Assembly (NCBI RefSeq): GCF_003443735.1
Contig: NZ_CP031969.1
Coordinates: 1,488,001-1,552,000, forward strand
Direction of reading: 5' to 3'
DNA from: Streptomyces sp. CC0208
Lineage (GTDB): Bacteria; Actinomycetota; Actinomycetes; Streptomycetales; Streptomycetaceae
DNA length: 64,000 nt
Positions 41,398 to 50,780 of the stretch are shown here, piece by piece. Every line of letters begins with the position of its first letter. Position 1 is the first letter of the stretch. The notes beneath the pieces are model-generated. The model was not told the DNA's origin. It made no database searches and saw only the letters and a list, made by a program, of their open reading frames with translations. The position numbers and the translations under genes are program-made.

Positions 41398-42702
41398 TCA
41401 GGCCGTTCGCAGGAAGCGGTCGAGTACCCGTACGCCGAAGTGCAGTGCCTCGACGGGGACACGCTCGTCGACCCCGTGGAACAGGGCCTGGTAGTCGAAG
41501 CCCTCCGGGAGCTTCAGGGGCGTGAACCCGTACCCGGTGATGCCCAGGCGGGAGAACTGCTTGGCGTCCGTTCCGCCGGACATGCAGTACGGCACCACGT
41601 GTCCCTCGGGCGCGAACTCCTCCACCGCGGCACGCATGCCGGCGTACGTCGGCGAGTCGACCGGGGCCTGGAGGGCGACCTCGCGATGGCTGAACTCCCA
41701 GTCCACGTCGGGCCCCGTGAGCAGGTCGAGGGTCGCGCGGAACTCGTCCTCGCCGCCGGCCAGACAGCGGCCGTCGACGTAGGCCACGGCCTCCCCCGGG
41801 ATCACGTTGAGCTTGTAACCGGCTTCCAGCATGGTCGGGTTGGCGCTGTTGCGGACGGTCGCCTCGACCAGCTGGGCGGCGGGGCCCAGCTTCTCCAGCA
41901 GCCGGTCCACGTCACTCAGGTCGGTCTCGATGCCGTAGAGCGCGGCGAGTTCCGTAAGGGCCGCGCGGACGGTCGGGGTGAGCCGCAGCGGCCACTCGTG
42001 CTCGCCGATACGGGTCACGGCGGCGGCGAGCCGGGTGACCGCGTTCTCCTTGTTGACCTTGGAGCCGTGCCCGGCCCGGCCGCGCGCGGTGAGCTTGAGC
42101 CAGCCCGTGCCGCGTTCCCCCGCCGCGATCGGGTAGATCTGCCGCCCGGCGCCGTCGTGGAAGGTGAACGCCCCCGACTCACTGATCCCCTCCGTGCAGC
42201 CCTCGAAGAGCTCCGGGTGCTCGTCGGCGAGGAACCCGGAGCCGTCCTCGGCGCTGGCCTCCTCGTCGGCGGTGAACGCGATCACGAGGTCCCGCCGGGG
42301 CCGTACGCCCTGTCGGGCCCAGCCCCGCACCACGGACAGGATCATCGCGTCCATGTTCTTCATGTCGACCGCCCCGCGCCCCCACACGACCCCGTCGCGG
42401 ACCTCCCCGGAGAAGGGGTGCACGCTCCAGTCGGCGGCCTCGGCGGGCACCACGTCCAGATGACCGTGGACGAGCAGGGCGTCCGCCGACGGGTCACTGC
42501 CCTCGATGCGCGCGACGACGTTCGTACGGCCCTTGGTGCGCTCCAGCATCAGGGGCTCAAGGCCCGCCCCGGCCAGCTGTTCGGCCGCGTACTCGGCGGC
42601 GGGCCGCTCCCGGCAGTCGCCGCCGCCCCGGTTGGTGGTGTCGATGCGGATGAGGTCGGAGGTGAACCGGACGACCTCGTCCAGTGCCTGCTGGTCAGCC
42701 AT
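41398..42702 (-). CDS. M20/M25/M40-family metallopeptidase
   Basis: A 434-residue dinuclear zinc peptidase. First ligand HGHLDVVPA, bridging Asp in GRGAVDMKNMDA, catalytic and ligand glutamates in FTADEEASAED; the dimerisation domain follows (ARGRAGHGSKV), and YCMSGGTDAKQF ends the active site. Relatives are dipeptidases and N-acyl-amino-acid amidohydrolases. The ATG at 42702 lies after GGAGGAG and eight bases inside the upstream M55 gene, so expression is coupled. Confidence 0.9.
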   Translation of the reverse strand: MADQQALDEVVRFTSDLIRIDTTNRGGGDCRERPAAEYAAEQLAGAGLEPLMLERTKGRTNVVARIEGSDPSADALLVHGHLDVVPAEAADWSVHPFSGEVRDGVVWGRGAVDMKNMDAMILSVVRGWARQGVRPRRDLVIAFTADEEASAEDGSGFLADEHPELFEGCTEGISESGAFTFHDGAGRQIYPIAAGERGTGWLKLTARGRAGHGSKVNKENAVTRLAAAVTRIGEHEWPLRLTPTVRAALTELAALYGIETDLSDVDRLLEKLGPAAQLVEATVRNSANPTMLEAGYKLNVIPGEAVAYVDGRCLAGGEDEFRATLDLLTGPDVDWEFSHREVALQAPVDSPTYAGMRAAVEEFAPEGHVVPYCMSGGTDAKQFSRLGITGYGFTPLKLPEGFDYQALFHGVDERVPVEALHFGVRVLDRFLRTA

Positions 42703-43528
42703 ACTGCTCCTCCACGGCGGCCGAGACGATGGTGGTGACCGCCTTGAAGGTACGGATTCCCGCGTACATGGTCTCGTTCGTGTACGCCACCTTCCGCGCT
42801 CCGATCCGCCGCACGCCCGGCACCACGGTGGCGGCCATGGCGAGGTGCTCGGCGTCGAACTCGACCGCGATCGTGAACGGCCCCGCCTGTACGGGTTCCT
42901 GACGGACCGCCAGCCGCGCGGCCTCCTTCGCGGCGGCCCGGATGTCGGCGGCCGTGCGGGCCGGCGTACGGCACACGGCCGCGTACCGCGAGACATGGTC
43001 CTTGACGGCGACCTTCAGCGCCTCGGGGGCGTAGCCGAGGGCGTCCTCGCAGGCCACGTCGTCCCCGGTGACGAGGACGACGGGGACGCCGTACTCGGCG
43101 ACCACGTGCGCGTTGAGGTAGCCCTCGCTCGCGGGCACGTCGTTCAGCCACACCCCGGTGATGGAGTTGGCGAGGTAGGTGTGGGCGAGGACGCCCTCCT
43201 GGCCCGCGCCCGCGTGGTAGCCGAGGAAGGCGATGCCGTCGACGTCGCCGTGCTGGACACCTTCGACCATGGAAAGGTCCTTGTGCCGGCCGGTGAGCAT
43301 CTGCGCACGCTCGTCGAGCCGCTCCAGGAGCAGGTTGCGCATGGTCCAGTGGGCCTCGTTGACGAGCACCTCGTCGGCGCCCCCGTCGAAGAAGCCCAGC
43401 ACGGCGGCGTTCACGTCCGAGGTGAACATCGACCGGCACCGCTCCCACTGCGGTGTGCCGGGCAGCACGTCGGCCGGCCAGGTCACGCCGGTGGCGCCCT
43501 CCATGTCGGCGCTGATCAGGATCTTCAT
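42695..43528 (-). CDS. M55-family D-aminopeptidase (DppA-like)
   Basis: A 277-residue M55 peptidase. The known zinc ligands of Bacillus DppA are conserved or nearly so in place: Asp8 and Glu10 in ISADMEGATGV, His60 in NEAHWTMRN, His105 in FLGYHAGAGQ and Glu135 in VPASEGYLNA. DppA removes N-terminal D-amino acids such as D-Ala from short peptides. It is first in a closely packed run M55-M20-S9-S66. ATG 43528 lacks a strong ribosome site (GTGGCG). A palindrome at 43579-43600 lies in the divergent control region. Confidence 0.9.
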   Translation of the reverse strand: MKILISADMEGATGVTWPADVLPGTPQWERCRSMFTSDVNAAVLGFFDGGADEVLVNEAHWTMRNLLLERLDERAQMLTGRHKDLSMVEGVQHGDVDGIAFLGYHAGAGQEGVLAHTYLANSITGVWLNDVPASEGYLNAHVVAEYGVPVVLVTGDDVACEDALGYAPEALKVAVKDHVSRYAAVCRTPARTAADIRAAAKEAARLAVRQEPVQAGPFTIAVEFDAEHLAMAATVVPGVRRIGARKVAYTNETMYAGIRTFKAVTTIVSAAVEEQYG

Positions 43529-43578
43529 GGTTCGCCACGTTACGCGCCGCGGAGGTTTGCGTCGCCCGCGAATGGTGA

Positions 43579-43600
43579 GGTGAGCCGAATGCCGCTCACC
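43579..43600. promoter_or_regulatory. Inverted repeat between divergent peptidase operon and acyltransferase gene
   Basis: GGTGAGC-CGAATGCC-GCTCACC, a perfect seven-base inverted repeat with an eight-base spacer, in the 146 bases between the two divergent starts. Further half-sites GGTGAG (43574) and GGTGAC (43612) flank it. It has the form of an operator, but no regulator gene is next to it. Confidence 0.4.
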
Positions 43601-43674
43601 CCTGCCGCACAGGTGACTCCTGGAAGACGCGTATTCTCCCTCGCGGGTTCCACAGGAGACGGACAGGGAGAAGC

Positions 43675-44790
43675 GTGAGCGAGACCGCACAGCCCGTACG
43701 GCCGGCAGGACGGACGACGGCCACCGCCGCCCCGGGGAACCCACCCGGACGCCCGAAGCAGCGCGACGCGTTCTTCGACAACGCCAAGTACCTGGCGATC
43801 GTGCTGGTGGCCATGGGCCACGCCTGGGAGCCGCTGCGTTCCGACAGCCGGGCCGTCACCGCCCTGTACACGATCGTCTACGCCTTCCACATGCCGGCGT
43901 TCATCATCATCTCGGGCTACTTCTCCCGCTCCTTCGACGCGAGCCCGGCGAAGGTCAAGCGGCTGGTCACCGGGGTCGTCGTCCCCTATGTCGTGTTCGA
44001 GACGGCGTACACCTTTTTCACCCGGTGGTCCGACGGCGTCCCGGACCGCGACATCAGCCTGCTGGACCCGCTGTATCTGACCTGGTTCCTGGCCGCCCTG
44101 TTCATCTGGCGGCTGACCACGCCGATCTGGCGCGCCGTGCGGTGGCCGCTGCCGATCGCCCTCACGGTCGCCGCGCTCGCCACGCTCAGCCCCTCCATCG
44201 GCGACGACCTCGACCTCCAGCGCACCCTGCAGTTCCTGCCGTACTTCGTGCTCGGCCTGTGTCTGCGGCCCGAGCACTTCTCGCTGGTACGGCAGTGGCG
44301 GGTGCGGCTGCTCGCGGTTCCGGTGTTCGCGGGCGCGGTGGTGTTCTCGTACTGGGCGGTCCCGCGCATGGACTATGCCTGGTTCTTCCACCGCGACGCC
44401 GCCGAGCACTTCAGCGTGCCCGCCTGGTACGGGCCGCTGATGACCCTGGCCCTCTTCGGCTGCTCGCTCGTCCTGGTCGCCTGCTTCCTGTCCTGGGTGC
44501 CGGGGCGCCGGATGTGGTTCACGACCCTGGGCGCGGGCACGCTCTACGGCTATCTGCTGCACGGTTTCGTCGTCCAGGCCGGCAACCACGTCGACTGGGC
44601 CGGGCACCGCTGGCCGCACACCCCGCTCGGCGAGGTCGCCGTCACGCTCGTCGCCGGTGCGGTGGTGACCGCGCTGTGCACCGCTCCCGTGCGGCGGGTC
44701 TTCCGGTGTGTGATGGAGCCGCGGATGGAGTGGGCGTTCCGGAAGACCCCGCCCGCGACGAGCGGGGTGCCCTCTCAGGTACGCCGATAG
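43675..44790 (+). CDS. Acyltransferase-3 family membrane protein
   Basis: A 371-residue integral membrane acyltransferase of the OafA/WecH/NodX family. A 30-residue cytoplasmic leader precedes FFDNAKYLAIVLVAMGHAWE, which contains the catalytic histidine region, and about ten hydrophobic helices (FHMPAFIIISGYFSR, PYFVLGLCLRPEHF, YGYLLHGFVVQAG). It probably O-acetylates an extracellular sugar or lipid. GTG 43675 has GGGAG upstream. The substrate is unknown. Confidence 0.87.
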   Translation: MSETAQPVRPAGRTTATAAPGNPPGRPKQRDAFFDNAKYLAIVLVAMGHAWEPLRSDSRAVTALYTIVYAFHMPAFIIISGYFSRSFDASPAKVKRLVTGVVVPYVVFETAYTFFTRWSDGVPDRDISLLDPLYLTWFLAALFIWRLTTPIWRAVRWPLPIALTVAALATLSPSIGDDLDLQRTLQFLPYFVLGLCLRPEHFSLVRQWRVRLLAVPVFAGAVVFSYWAVPRMDYAWFFHRDAAEHFSVPAWYGPLMTLALFGCSLVLVACFLSWVPGRRMWFTTLGAGTLYGYLLHGFVVQAGNHVDWAGHRWPHTPLGEVAVTLVAGAVVTALCTAPVRRVFRCVMEPRMEWAFRKTPPATSGVPSQVRR

Positions 44791-44811
44791 GGCGCGTGCA
44801 CCGCCGGCCCG

Positions 44812-45537
44812 TCAGGCGGTGCGGCCCACCACCCACCACTTCGACGGCAGTTCGATCCGGGTGCCGTCAGCCCGGTACTCGGTGGTGACGAGCGGCAGCT
44901 CCCCGCTCGCCACGATCGTCAGCCCGGCCGCCCCGAGGTACACGGGCACCGCCTCGTCGGCGACCTCGCCGGGGGCGATGCCGTGCGCGAAGATGGGCGC
45001 CAGTTTGGCGGGCGGTCCGTCAGGGCCCTGTGCCAGGCCTACCAGGACGGACTTGGCGGCCTCGGAGAGCTCGACGAGGAAGGCCCGGCCGCGCTCCCCG
45101 ACGAGCGTGGCGATCCCGTCGACCAGTTGCTGCCGGTCCTCGGGCCCGGCCTGGTGCAGCACGCCCCGCATGTAGACGTTGGCGTCCCCGAGTTCGGCGT
45201 GCAGGTTCTCCGGCTCGCTCTTGTCGCAGGCGTCAAGGAGTTGGTACGTCACCTGCCCGTCGGGGTCGGCGTCGCGCGCACGGTCGAGGGCGGCCGCGGA
45301 CAGGTCGACGCCGACGACCTGGGTGAAGTGGGCGGCGAGGAAACGGCTCTGGGTGCCGTTCCCGCAGCCCAGGTCCACGAGCGGCAGCCCGGGATCGGCC
45401 AGCAACGGCTCGAAGTGGGCAAGGTGGACCCCGGCGGTCAGCACCGGCTCCGCGTCCCAGAACACGGCCCCTTGGCGCCCCGGGGCCTCCCGCCAGAAGC
45501 CCTCCCAGGACTCCCGGTACCGACCAGTCACGCTCAT
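44812..45537 (-). CDS. Class I SAM-dependent methyltransferase
   Basis: A 241-residue methyltransferase starting SVTGRYRESWEGFWREAPGR. SAM motif I is LVDLGCGNGTQSRFLA, motif II VVGVDLSAAALDRA, followed by QLLDACDKSEPE and ANVYMRGVLHQ. Relatives act on small molecules. GGGGAG precedes ATG 45537. It runs toward the acyltransferase gene. Confidence 0.87.
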   Translation of the reverse strand: MSVTGRYRESWEGFWREAPGRQGAVFWDAEPVLTAGVHLAHFEPLLADPGLPLVDLGCGNGTQSRFLAAHFTQVVGVDLSAAALDRARDADPDGQVTYQLLDACDKSEPENLHAELGDANVYMRGVLHQAGPEDRQQLVDGIATLVGERGRAFLVELSEAAKSVLVGLAQGPDGPPAKLAPIFAHGIAPGEVADEAVPVYLGAAGLTIVASGELPLVTTEYRADGTRIELPSKWWVVGRTA

Positions 45538-45564
45538 GCCCAACTCCCCAGGATGTGACACAAA

Positions 45565-45582
45565 CCCGCCACACTTGGCGGG
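45565..45582. terminator. Small hairpin between methyltransferase and phosphatase genes
   Basis: CCCGCCA-CACT-TGGCGGG, a perfect seven-base stem. It lies about 100 bases after the stop of the phosphatase gene on the same strand and just ahead of the methyltransferase start, so it could end the phosphatase transcript or act as a control site. Confidence 0.35.
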
Positions 45583-45682
45583 CCAGTACGGTGTATCGCG
45601 CCGGGGTCATGCGGACAAGCGCATGGCGCATTCCTTCACTGCCAGTTCGAGAAACACGCGCCCCCGACGACGAACACGACGC

Positions 45683-48151
45683 TCAGCGACGCGGCAGCGT
45701 CAGTTCGAACCAGACGGTCTTCCCGGCCTTCGTGCGACTCGCACCCCACTCCCGGGCGAGCGTGCTGACCACTCTGAGTCCTCGTCCCTGCTCATCGGTG
45801 GGTCCGGCGCTCAGCAGGTTCGGCAGATCGTGGTCGTCGTCGTCCACCTCGCACAGCAGGGTGTCCCCCCGCACGAGCCGCAGCTCGACGGGCCGGCTGT
45901 GCGAGTGCCGTACGGCGTTGGTGACCAGCTCGCTCACCATGAACTCCGCGCCGTCGGCCAGCTTCGCCAGGCCCCAGTCGCGCAGCTGCTCGCGCACCAC
46001 CGCCCGGGCCCGCGCCACCTCGCCCGGATCGAGGGAGATCCGCCACTCGGCCACGTCGTCCGGCTCGATGCCGCTCAGCCGGACCATGAGCAGCGCCACG
46101 TCGTCCTTGCGTCCGCCCAGCGGGTTGAGGGCACGGATGATCGCGTCGCAGGCGTCGTCCATGGAGGCGGCCGGGTGCGCGGCGGACTCGGTGAGGGTCG
46201 CCAGCCCCACCCCGATGTCCTCACCCCGCACCTCGACCAGCCCGTCGGTGCACATCAGCAGCCGGTCACCGGGCTCCACACGCACGCGTACGGCCTCGAA
46301 GGGCACCCCTCCGACGCCGATGGGCGCGCCGGTGGGCAGGTCCAGCAGTTCACTGCGGCCGTCCGCGGCCCGCACGATCACCGGCGGAATGTGCCCCGCG
46401 TTGGCGAGGTGGAGTTCGCTCGCGATCGGGTCGTAGACGGCGTAGAGACAGGTCGCGAGGTAGGTGTCGCCGAGCCGCTGGGCGAGGTCGTCGAGGTTGC
46501 GCAGCAGCTGGGCCGGCGGCAGGTCGAGCGCGGCCATGGTCTGCACGGCCGTACGCAACTGGCCCATCATCGCGGCCGAGTTGAGCCCGTGCCCCATGAC
46601 GTCCCCGACGACCAGAGCGGTCCGTGCGCCGGGCAGCTTCACGGAGTCGAACCAGTCGCCGCCGACCCGCCCGAGGAGCGTGCCCGGCAGATAGCGGGTG
46701 GCGATGTCGCAGCCCGCCATGCGCGACGGGATGTGCGGCAGCATGCTGTCCTGGAGGGTCTCGGCGACGGACTCCTGGAAGGTGTACATGCGCGCGTTGT
46801 CGAGCACGAGGCCCGCGCGGGCGGCGAGTTCGGCGCCGGTGACCCGGTCCATGTCGTTGAACTCGTCGCGCTCGGGGTGCCGCAGCAGGATCATGAACCC
46901 GAGGACCACGTTGCGGGCCTTCAGCGGGACGACCAGCATGGAGCGGCCGGTGATCAGCGGCCTGATGTCCCGCTTCTCGAACTGCGAGGCGATCGCGTGC
47001 CCCATCTGTTCGCTGATGCGGGGCACGAGGACGGGCTCACCGGTGGTCATGCACTGGAAGAACGGGGTGTGCGCGGGGAACGGCATGGCCTCGCCGACCG
47101 GCACCACGTCGTCCCAGCGGCCGGGTTCGTCGGTGTGTTCCAGGGCCACCCGGTGCCACATGGTGGTGGTGTCCGGAACTCCGTCGGGGAACCCCTCGCC
47201 GGCGACGACCTGTTCGCGCAGATAGGTGCCGGCGACATCGGTGAAGCGGGGCACGACGGCCCTGCTGACCTCGACGATGGTCCGCGACAGGTCGAGCGAG
47301 GTGCCGATCTTCCCGCTGACCTCGTTGAGGAACTCCAGGCGCTCGCGCACGGCGACGTACTCGAGGTCCTCACCCTCGTCCGGTTCGTCCTGCGGCAGCG
47401 GCAGGCCCTCGGCGGCCGCCCGGGCCGCCCGCTCGCGGCGGGCCTTGCGCTCGGCACGCCGGGGCACACCCCAGTCGGGGGTGACCGGCACCCGGTCGTT
47501 CTGGCTGAACTCCAGGACCGGATAGCCCAGTTCAAGAACCTGCGCTGCGATGCGGGCGCTCTCGCCGACGCTCATGCTGGGCAGGATCTCGGGGAGCCGA
47601 CGGGCGAGTTCGTCGGCGCCGGGGAAGTCGGTGTGCAGGGCGAAGGCGGGCGCGATCCGCTCCACGGCCGCACCGGCCTCGTCCAGGTCGAGATCCCGGC
47701 GCAGCCCACCGGCGTCGGCGGCCAGCACCAGCAGCCGCTCCCGGCCCGGGCCCACCAGCGGGTAGGCCCACCACAGGACGTCGACGCGGTTCGCGCCGGG
47801 CACGGTGAGACGGGCGCGGCCGGCGGCCGGGTAGGACAGACCGCCGTCGAGGGAGGACTCGAGATCGGGTCCGAGTCCGTCGTAGGCCGCGTAACCGCCG
47901 TAAGGCGAGGTGTCCTCCTCCTCCGGAAGTGCTCCGGAGACGGGCAGCAGGTCGGCCGCGGAGCGTCCGATGGCCTCGTCCTTGCCGGCGCCGAACAGAC
48001 GGCTCGCACCCCGGCTCCAGTGGGAGACCAGGCCGTCACGGTCCACGACGACCACGGCCAGCGGGACCCGGCCGGCCGCGGCGTGTCCGTCCGCCGCACC
48101 GTTCCCAGCTCCGCGGCTGGGAGGTGCGCCCCTCTCGGTGCCACGGTCCAT
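45683..48151 (-). CDS. PAS-GAF-SpoIIE-HATPase multidomain protein phosphatase
   Basis: An 822-residue cytoplasmic signalling protein. A PAS domain (LAVVVVDRDGLVSHWSRGAS) is followed by a linker, a GAF domain around residues 270-450 (VRERLEFLNEVSGKIGTSLD, LVVPLKARNVVLGFMILLR), a PP2C/SpoIIE phosphatase domain (GRVGGDWFDSVKL, VVGDVMGHGLNSAAMMGQLR, LLMCTDGLVE) and a C-terminal RsbW-like HATPase (FMVSELVTNAVRHSHSR). Such RsbU/RsbP-like proteins dephosphorylate anti-anti-sigma factors and so activate SigB-type sigma factors. GGAGAGAGG precedes ATG 48151. It has no coupled partner. Confidence 0.9.
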   Translation of the reverse strand: MDRGTERGAPPSRGAGNGAADGHAAAGRVPLAVVVVDRDGLVSHWSRGASRLFGAGKDEAIGRSAADLLPVSGALPEEEDTSPYGGYAAYDGLGPDLESSLDGGLSYPAAGRARLTVPGANRVDVLWWAYPLVGPGRERLLVLAADAGGLRRDLDLDEAGAAVERIAPAFALHTDFPGADELARRLPEILPSMSVGESARIAAQVLELGYPVLEFSQNDRVPVTPDWGVPRRAERKARRERAARAAAEGLPLPQDEPDEGEDLEYVAVRERLEFLNEVSGKIGTSLDLSRTIVEVSRAVVPRFTDVAGTYLREQVVAGEGFPDGVPDTTTMWHRVALEHTDEPGRWDDVVPVGEAMPFPAHTPFFQCMTTGEPVLVPRISEQMGHAIASQFEKRDIRPLITGRSMLVVPLKARNVVLGFMILLRHPERDEFNDMDRVTGAELAARAGLVLDNARMYTFQESVAETLQDSMLPHIPSRMAGCDIATRYLPGTLLGRVGGDWFDSVKLPGARTALVVGDVMGHGLNSAAMMGQLRTAVQTMAALDLPPAQLLRNLDDLAQRLGDTYLATCLYAVYDPIASELHLANAGHIPPVIVRAADGRSELLDLPTGAPIGVGGVPFEAVRVRVEPGDRLLMCTDGLVEVRGEDIGVGLATLTESAAHPAASMDDACDAIIRALNPLGGRKDDVALLMVRLSGIEPDDVAEWRISLDPGEVARARAVVREQLRDWGLAKLADGAEFMVSELVTNAVRHSHSRPVELRLVRGDTLLCEVDDDDHDLPNLLSAGPTDEQGRGLRVVSTLAREWGASRTKAGKTVWFELTLPRR

Positions 48152-48283
48152 GGCCCAGGCCCTCTCTCCGCAAGATCTGTGCCGCCTGTTCCACCGTACG
48201 GCGCCGGGCGGTCACGGTGTGCGGCAACACGGGAATTGGCCCGGACCGGATCACCCCGGCGTGCGCCCCGCGCTGACGCACCG

Positions 48284-50632
48284 TCAGTCCCCGTGTCCCA
48301 GCTGGAGATCCCGCTCCGTGCGGCCGCCTCCGGCGACCTGGAGGACGGTGGCGACCGGCGGGTAACCGGCGGCGATGACCGTGTACTCGCCGCCGGCCAG
48401 GTCGCCGAAGCGGAAGGTGCCGTCGGGGCCGGTCGTGAGGGTGTCCACCACGTTGCCGGCGACGTCCAGGAGCGTCACGCGCGCGTCCTCGACGGATCGT
48501 CCGCCCCTGGCCCGCACGGTGCCGCGCAGCACCGCGCCGCCCGCGAGTTCGACGTCCTGGCGGGTCTCCCGGGACGCCCGGACGGTGACCGGAAGCGCCG
48601 CGGGGCGGAACGCGGGCGCGCCGGCGGCGAGGGTGTACTCTCCCGCGACCAGTTCGGTGATGGCGTAGGCGCCCTCCGGGCCGCTGCGGGTGGTGGCGAC
48701 GACCTCGCCGCGCGCGTCGGTGAGGGTGACGGTCGCGTCCGGTACGGGTGCGCCACCGGTGAACACACGGCCGGCGAGCCGTCCGGCGCCGCCGAGGACG
48801 ATGTCCAGGTCGACGGGGCGGTCGCCGATCGTCACGGAGACGGCCTGCGGCTGGTGGCCGCTCGCGGCGGCGATGAGGACGTACGCCCCCGGCCCGGGCG
48901 TCGACAGCGCGAACCGTCCGTCCTCGCCGCTGGCACCGCGCCCGGTCTGCGCCCCGGCGACGTCGATGAGGGTGAGGGCGGCCCGGGGGACGACGCTCCC
49001 GTCGGTGTGCCGCACCGTGCCGCACACCGGGAGCGCGGTGGCGTGCGGCGAACGGGACTGCGGGATCGGGGCGGTCTCCGTGTCGGCGGTGTGGGACACC
49101 AGCGGTTTCTCCTTGAGGAAGAAGGCGATGAGCAGACCGAGGACGAGCACCGGCACGAGGTAGAGGAAGATCCTCGGCATGGCGTCGGCGTAGGCCCGGA
49201 TGTAGCCGTCGCGCAGCGCCGGGGGCAGACCGTGGACGAGCTGCGGGGTGAGGGACTCGGGGTCGGGCAGCCCTTCGACGGTGGGGAGTCGCTGCTGCAG
49301 TGAATCCGCGAGCCGGTGGGCGAAGAGGGTGCCGAAGACCGCCGCTCCGACGCTGCCGCCGATCTGCCGGAAGTAGTTGTTGGCGCTGGTGGCGGTGCCG
49401 AGGTCGGCCGGGCGGACCGAGTTCTGCACGGCGAGCACCAGTACCGGCATCACCATGCCGATCCCGGTGCCGAGGACCGCCATCCAGATGCTGTAGTGCA
49501 GCCGGGGCGTGTCCATCTCCAGGCGGGACAGCAGCCACATGCCGACGGCAGAGAGGGCACTGCCGAGGATCGGCCAGATCCGGTAGCGGCCGGTGTGGCT
49601 GATGAGCTGTCCGGCGACGACGGAGGCGCCGACGATGCCGGCCATCATGGGCAGCATCAGCAGGCCGGACTCGGTGGCGCTCGCGCCGTCGACCATCTGC
49701 AGGAAGGTCGGCAGATAGCCGGCGGCCCCGAAGAGCGCGACCCCGATCACCAGGCCCACCAGGCCCGTGACGTTGAAGACGGAGTCCCTGAACAGCCGGA
49801 GCGGGATGAGGGGTTCGGCCGCGACGTGCTCGGCGACCAGGAAGAGGACGGTGGAGGCCACAGCTCCGGCCCCGAGGCCGAAAATCATCCGGGAGTCCCA
49901 GGCGTACTCGGTGCCGCCCCAACTGGTCAGCAGCACCAGGCAGGTGGAGGCCGCGGCGAGCAGCAGTGCGCCGGGCAGGTCGAGCCGGGGCCGCACCCGG
50001 GGCTTCGGAAGCTTCAGTACGGCGGTGACGACGGCCAGGGTCAGCAGCCCGAAGGGCACGTTGACGTAGAAGCACCACCGCCAGGACAGGTGGTCGGTGA
50101 ACCAGCCGCCGAGCAGCGGGCCCGCGACGGAGGCGAGTCCGAAGGCGGCGCCGATCAGGCCCATGAAGCGGCCGCGCTGCCGGGGCGGCACGATGTCGGC
50201 GATGATCGCCTGCACACCGATCATGAGGCCGCCCGCGCCGACGCCCTGCACCGCGCGGAAGGCGATCAACTGGTCCATGGTCGCGGCCCGTCCGGCCAGC
50301 GCGGAGCCGGCGACGAAGACGACGATCGCGAACTGGAAGACGCCCTTGCGGCCGAGCAGGTCGCCGAGCTTGCCGTAGACCGGCAGTCCGATCGTGGCGG
50401 TGAGCAGGTAGGCGGTGATCGCCCAGGACATCCGGTCCAGGCCGTGCAGTTCACCGACGATCCTGGGGAGTGCGGTGGCGACGATCATCTGCTCCAGCGC
50501 GGCGAGCAGCAGCGCGAGCATCAGCCCGAAGAAGATCAACCGTACCCGGCGCGGGCCGAGTTCGACGGTGGGGGCGGGGGCTTGCGGTGGCGCTTCGAGC
50601 CTTTCCTCGTGCGTCGCAGTCGTCACGCCCAC
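48284..50632 (-). CDS. DHA2-family (14-TMS) MFS exporter with fused carboxypeptidase-regulatory-like repeats
   Basis: About 782 residues. Residues 30-520 are an EmrB/QacA-type drug:H+ antiporter (motif GLPVYGKLGDLLGRKGVF; PPRQRGRFMGLIGAAFGLAS, antiporter motif C around VAGPLLGGWF). Residues 540-782 are three beta-sandwich modules of the carboxypeptidase-regulatory type (LPVCGTVRHTDGSVVPRAAL, LAGRVFTGGAPVPDATVTLT, LRGTVRARGGRSVEDARVTL), each about 80 residues. The last helix is IFLYLVPVLVLGLLIAFFLK. With 14 helices the tail would be cytoplasmic, which is odd for such modules. GTG 50632 has GGGGAG six bases upstream. Confidence 0.88.
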   Translation of the reverse strand: MGVTTATHEERLEAPPQAPAPTVELGPRRVRLIFFGLMLALLLAALEQMIVATALPRIVGELHGLDRMSWAITAYLLTATIGLPVYGKLGDLLGRKGVFQFAIVVFVAGSALAGRAATMDQLIAFRAVQGVGAGGLMIGVQAIIADIVPPRQRGRFMGLIGAAFGLASVAGPLLGGWFTDHLSWRWCFYVNVPFGLLTLAVVTAVLKLPKPRVRPRLDLPGALLLAAASTCLVLLTSWGGTEYAWDSRMIFGLGAGAVASTVLFLVAEHVAAEPLIPLRLFRDSVFNVTGLVGLVIGVALFGAAGYLPTFLQMVDGASATESGLLMLPMMAGIVGASVVAGQLISHTGRYRIWPILGSALSAVGMWLLSRLEMDTPRLHYSIWMAVLGTGIGMVMPVLVLAVQNSVRPADLGTATSANNYFRQIGGSVGAAVFGTLFAHRLADSLQQRLPTVEGLPDPESLTPQLVHGLPPALRDGYIRAYADAMPRIFLYLVPVLVLGLLIAFFLKEKPLVSHTADTETAPIPQSRSPHATALPVCGTVRHTDGSVVPRAALTLIDVAGAQTGRGASGEDGRFALSTPGPGAYVLIAAASGHQPQAVSVTIGDRPVDLDIVLGGAGRLAGRVFTGGAPVPDATVTLTDARGEVVATTRSGPEGAYAITELVAGEYTLAAGAPAFRPAALPVTVRASRETRQDVELAGGAVLRGTVRARGGRSVEDARVTLLDVAGNVVDTLTTGPDGTFRFGDLAGGEYTVIAAGYPPVATVLQVAGGGRTERDLQLGHGD

Positions 50633-50780
50633 GTCCCGCTCCCCTCGTCGCGCCTGACCCGCATTTCCCGCATAAGGCGACAACTACGAGCAAGCGCGAC
50701 GAGTTACGGCACGCCGGAGGGCCGTACGGAGATCCACTCGATCCGGTGACCGAGGGCAACGTCCGCCCGGCACCGGGGAC

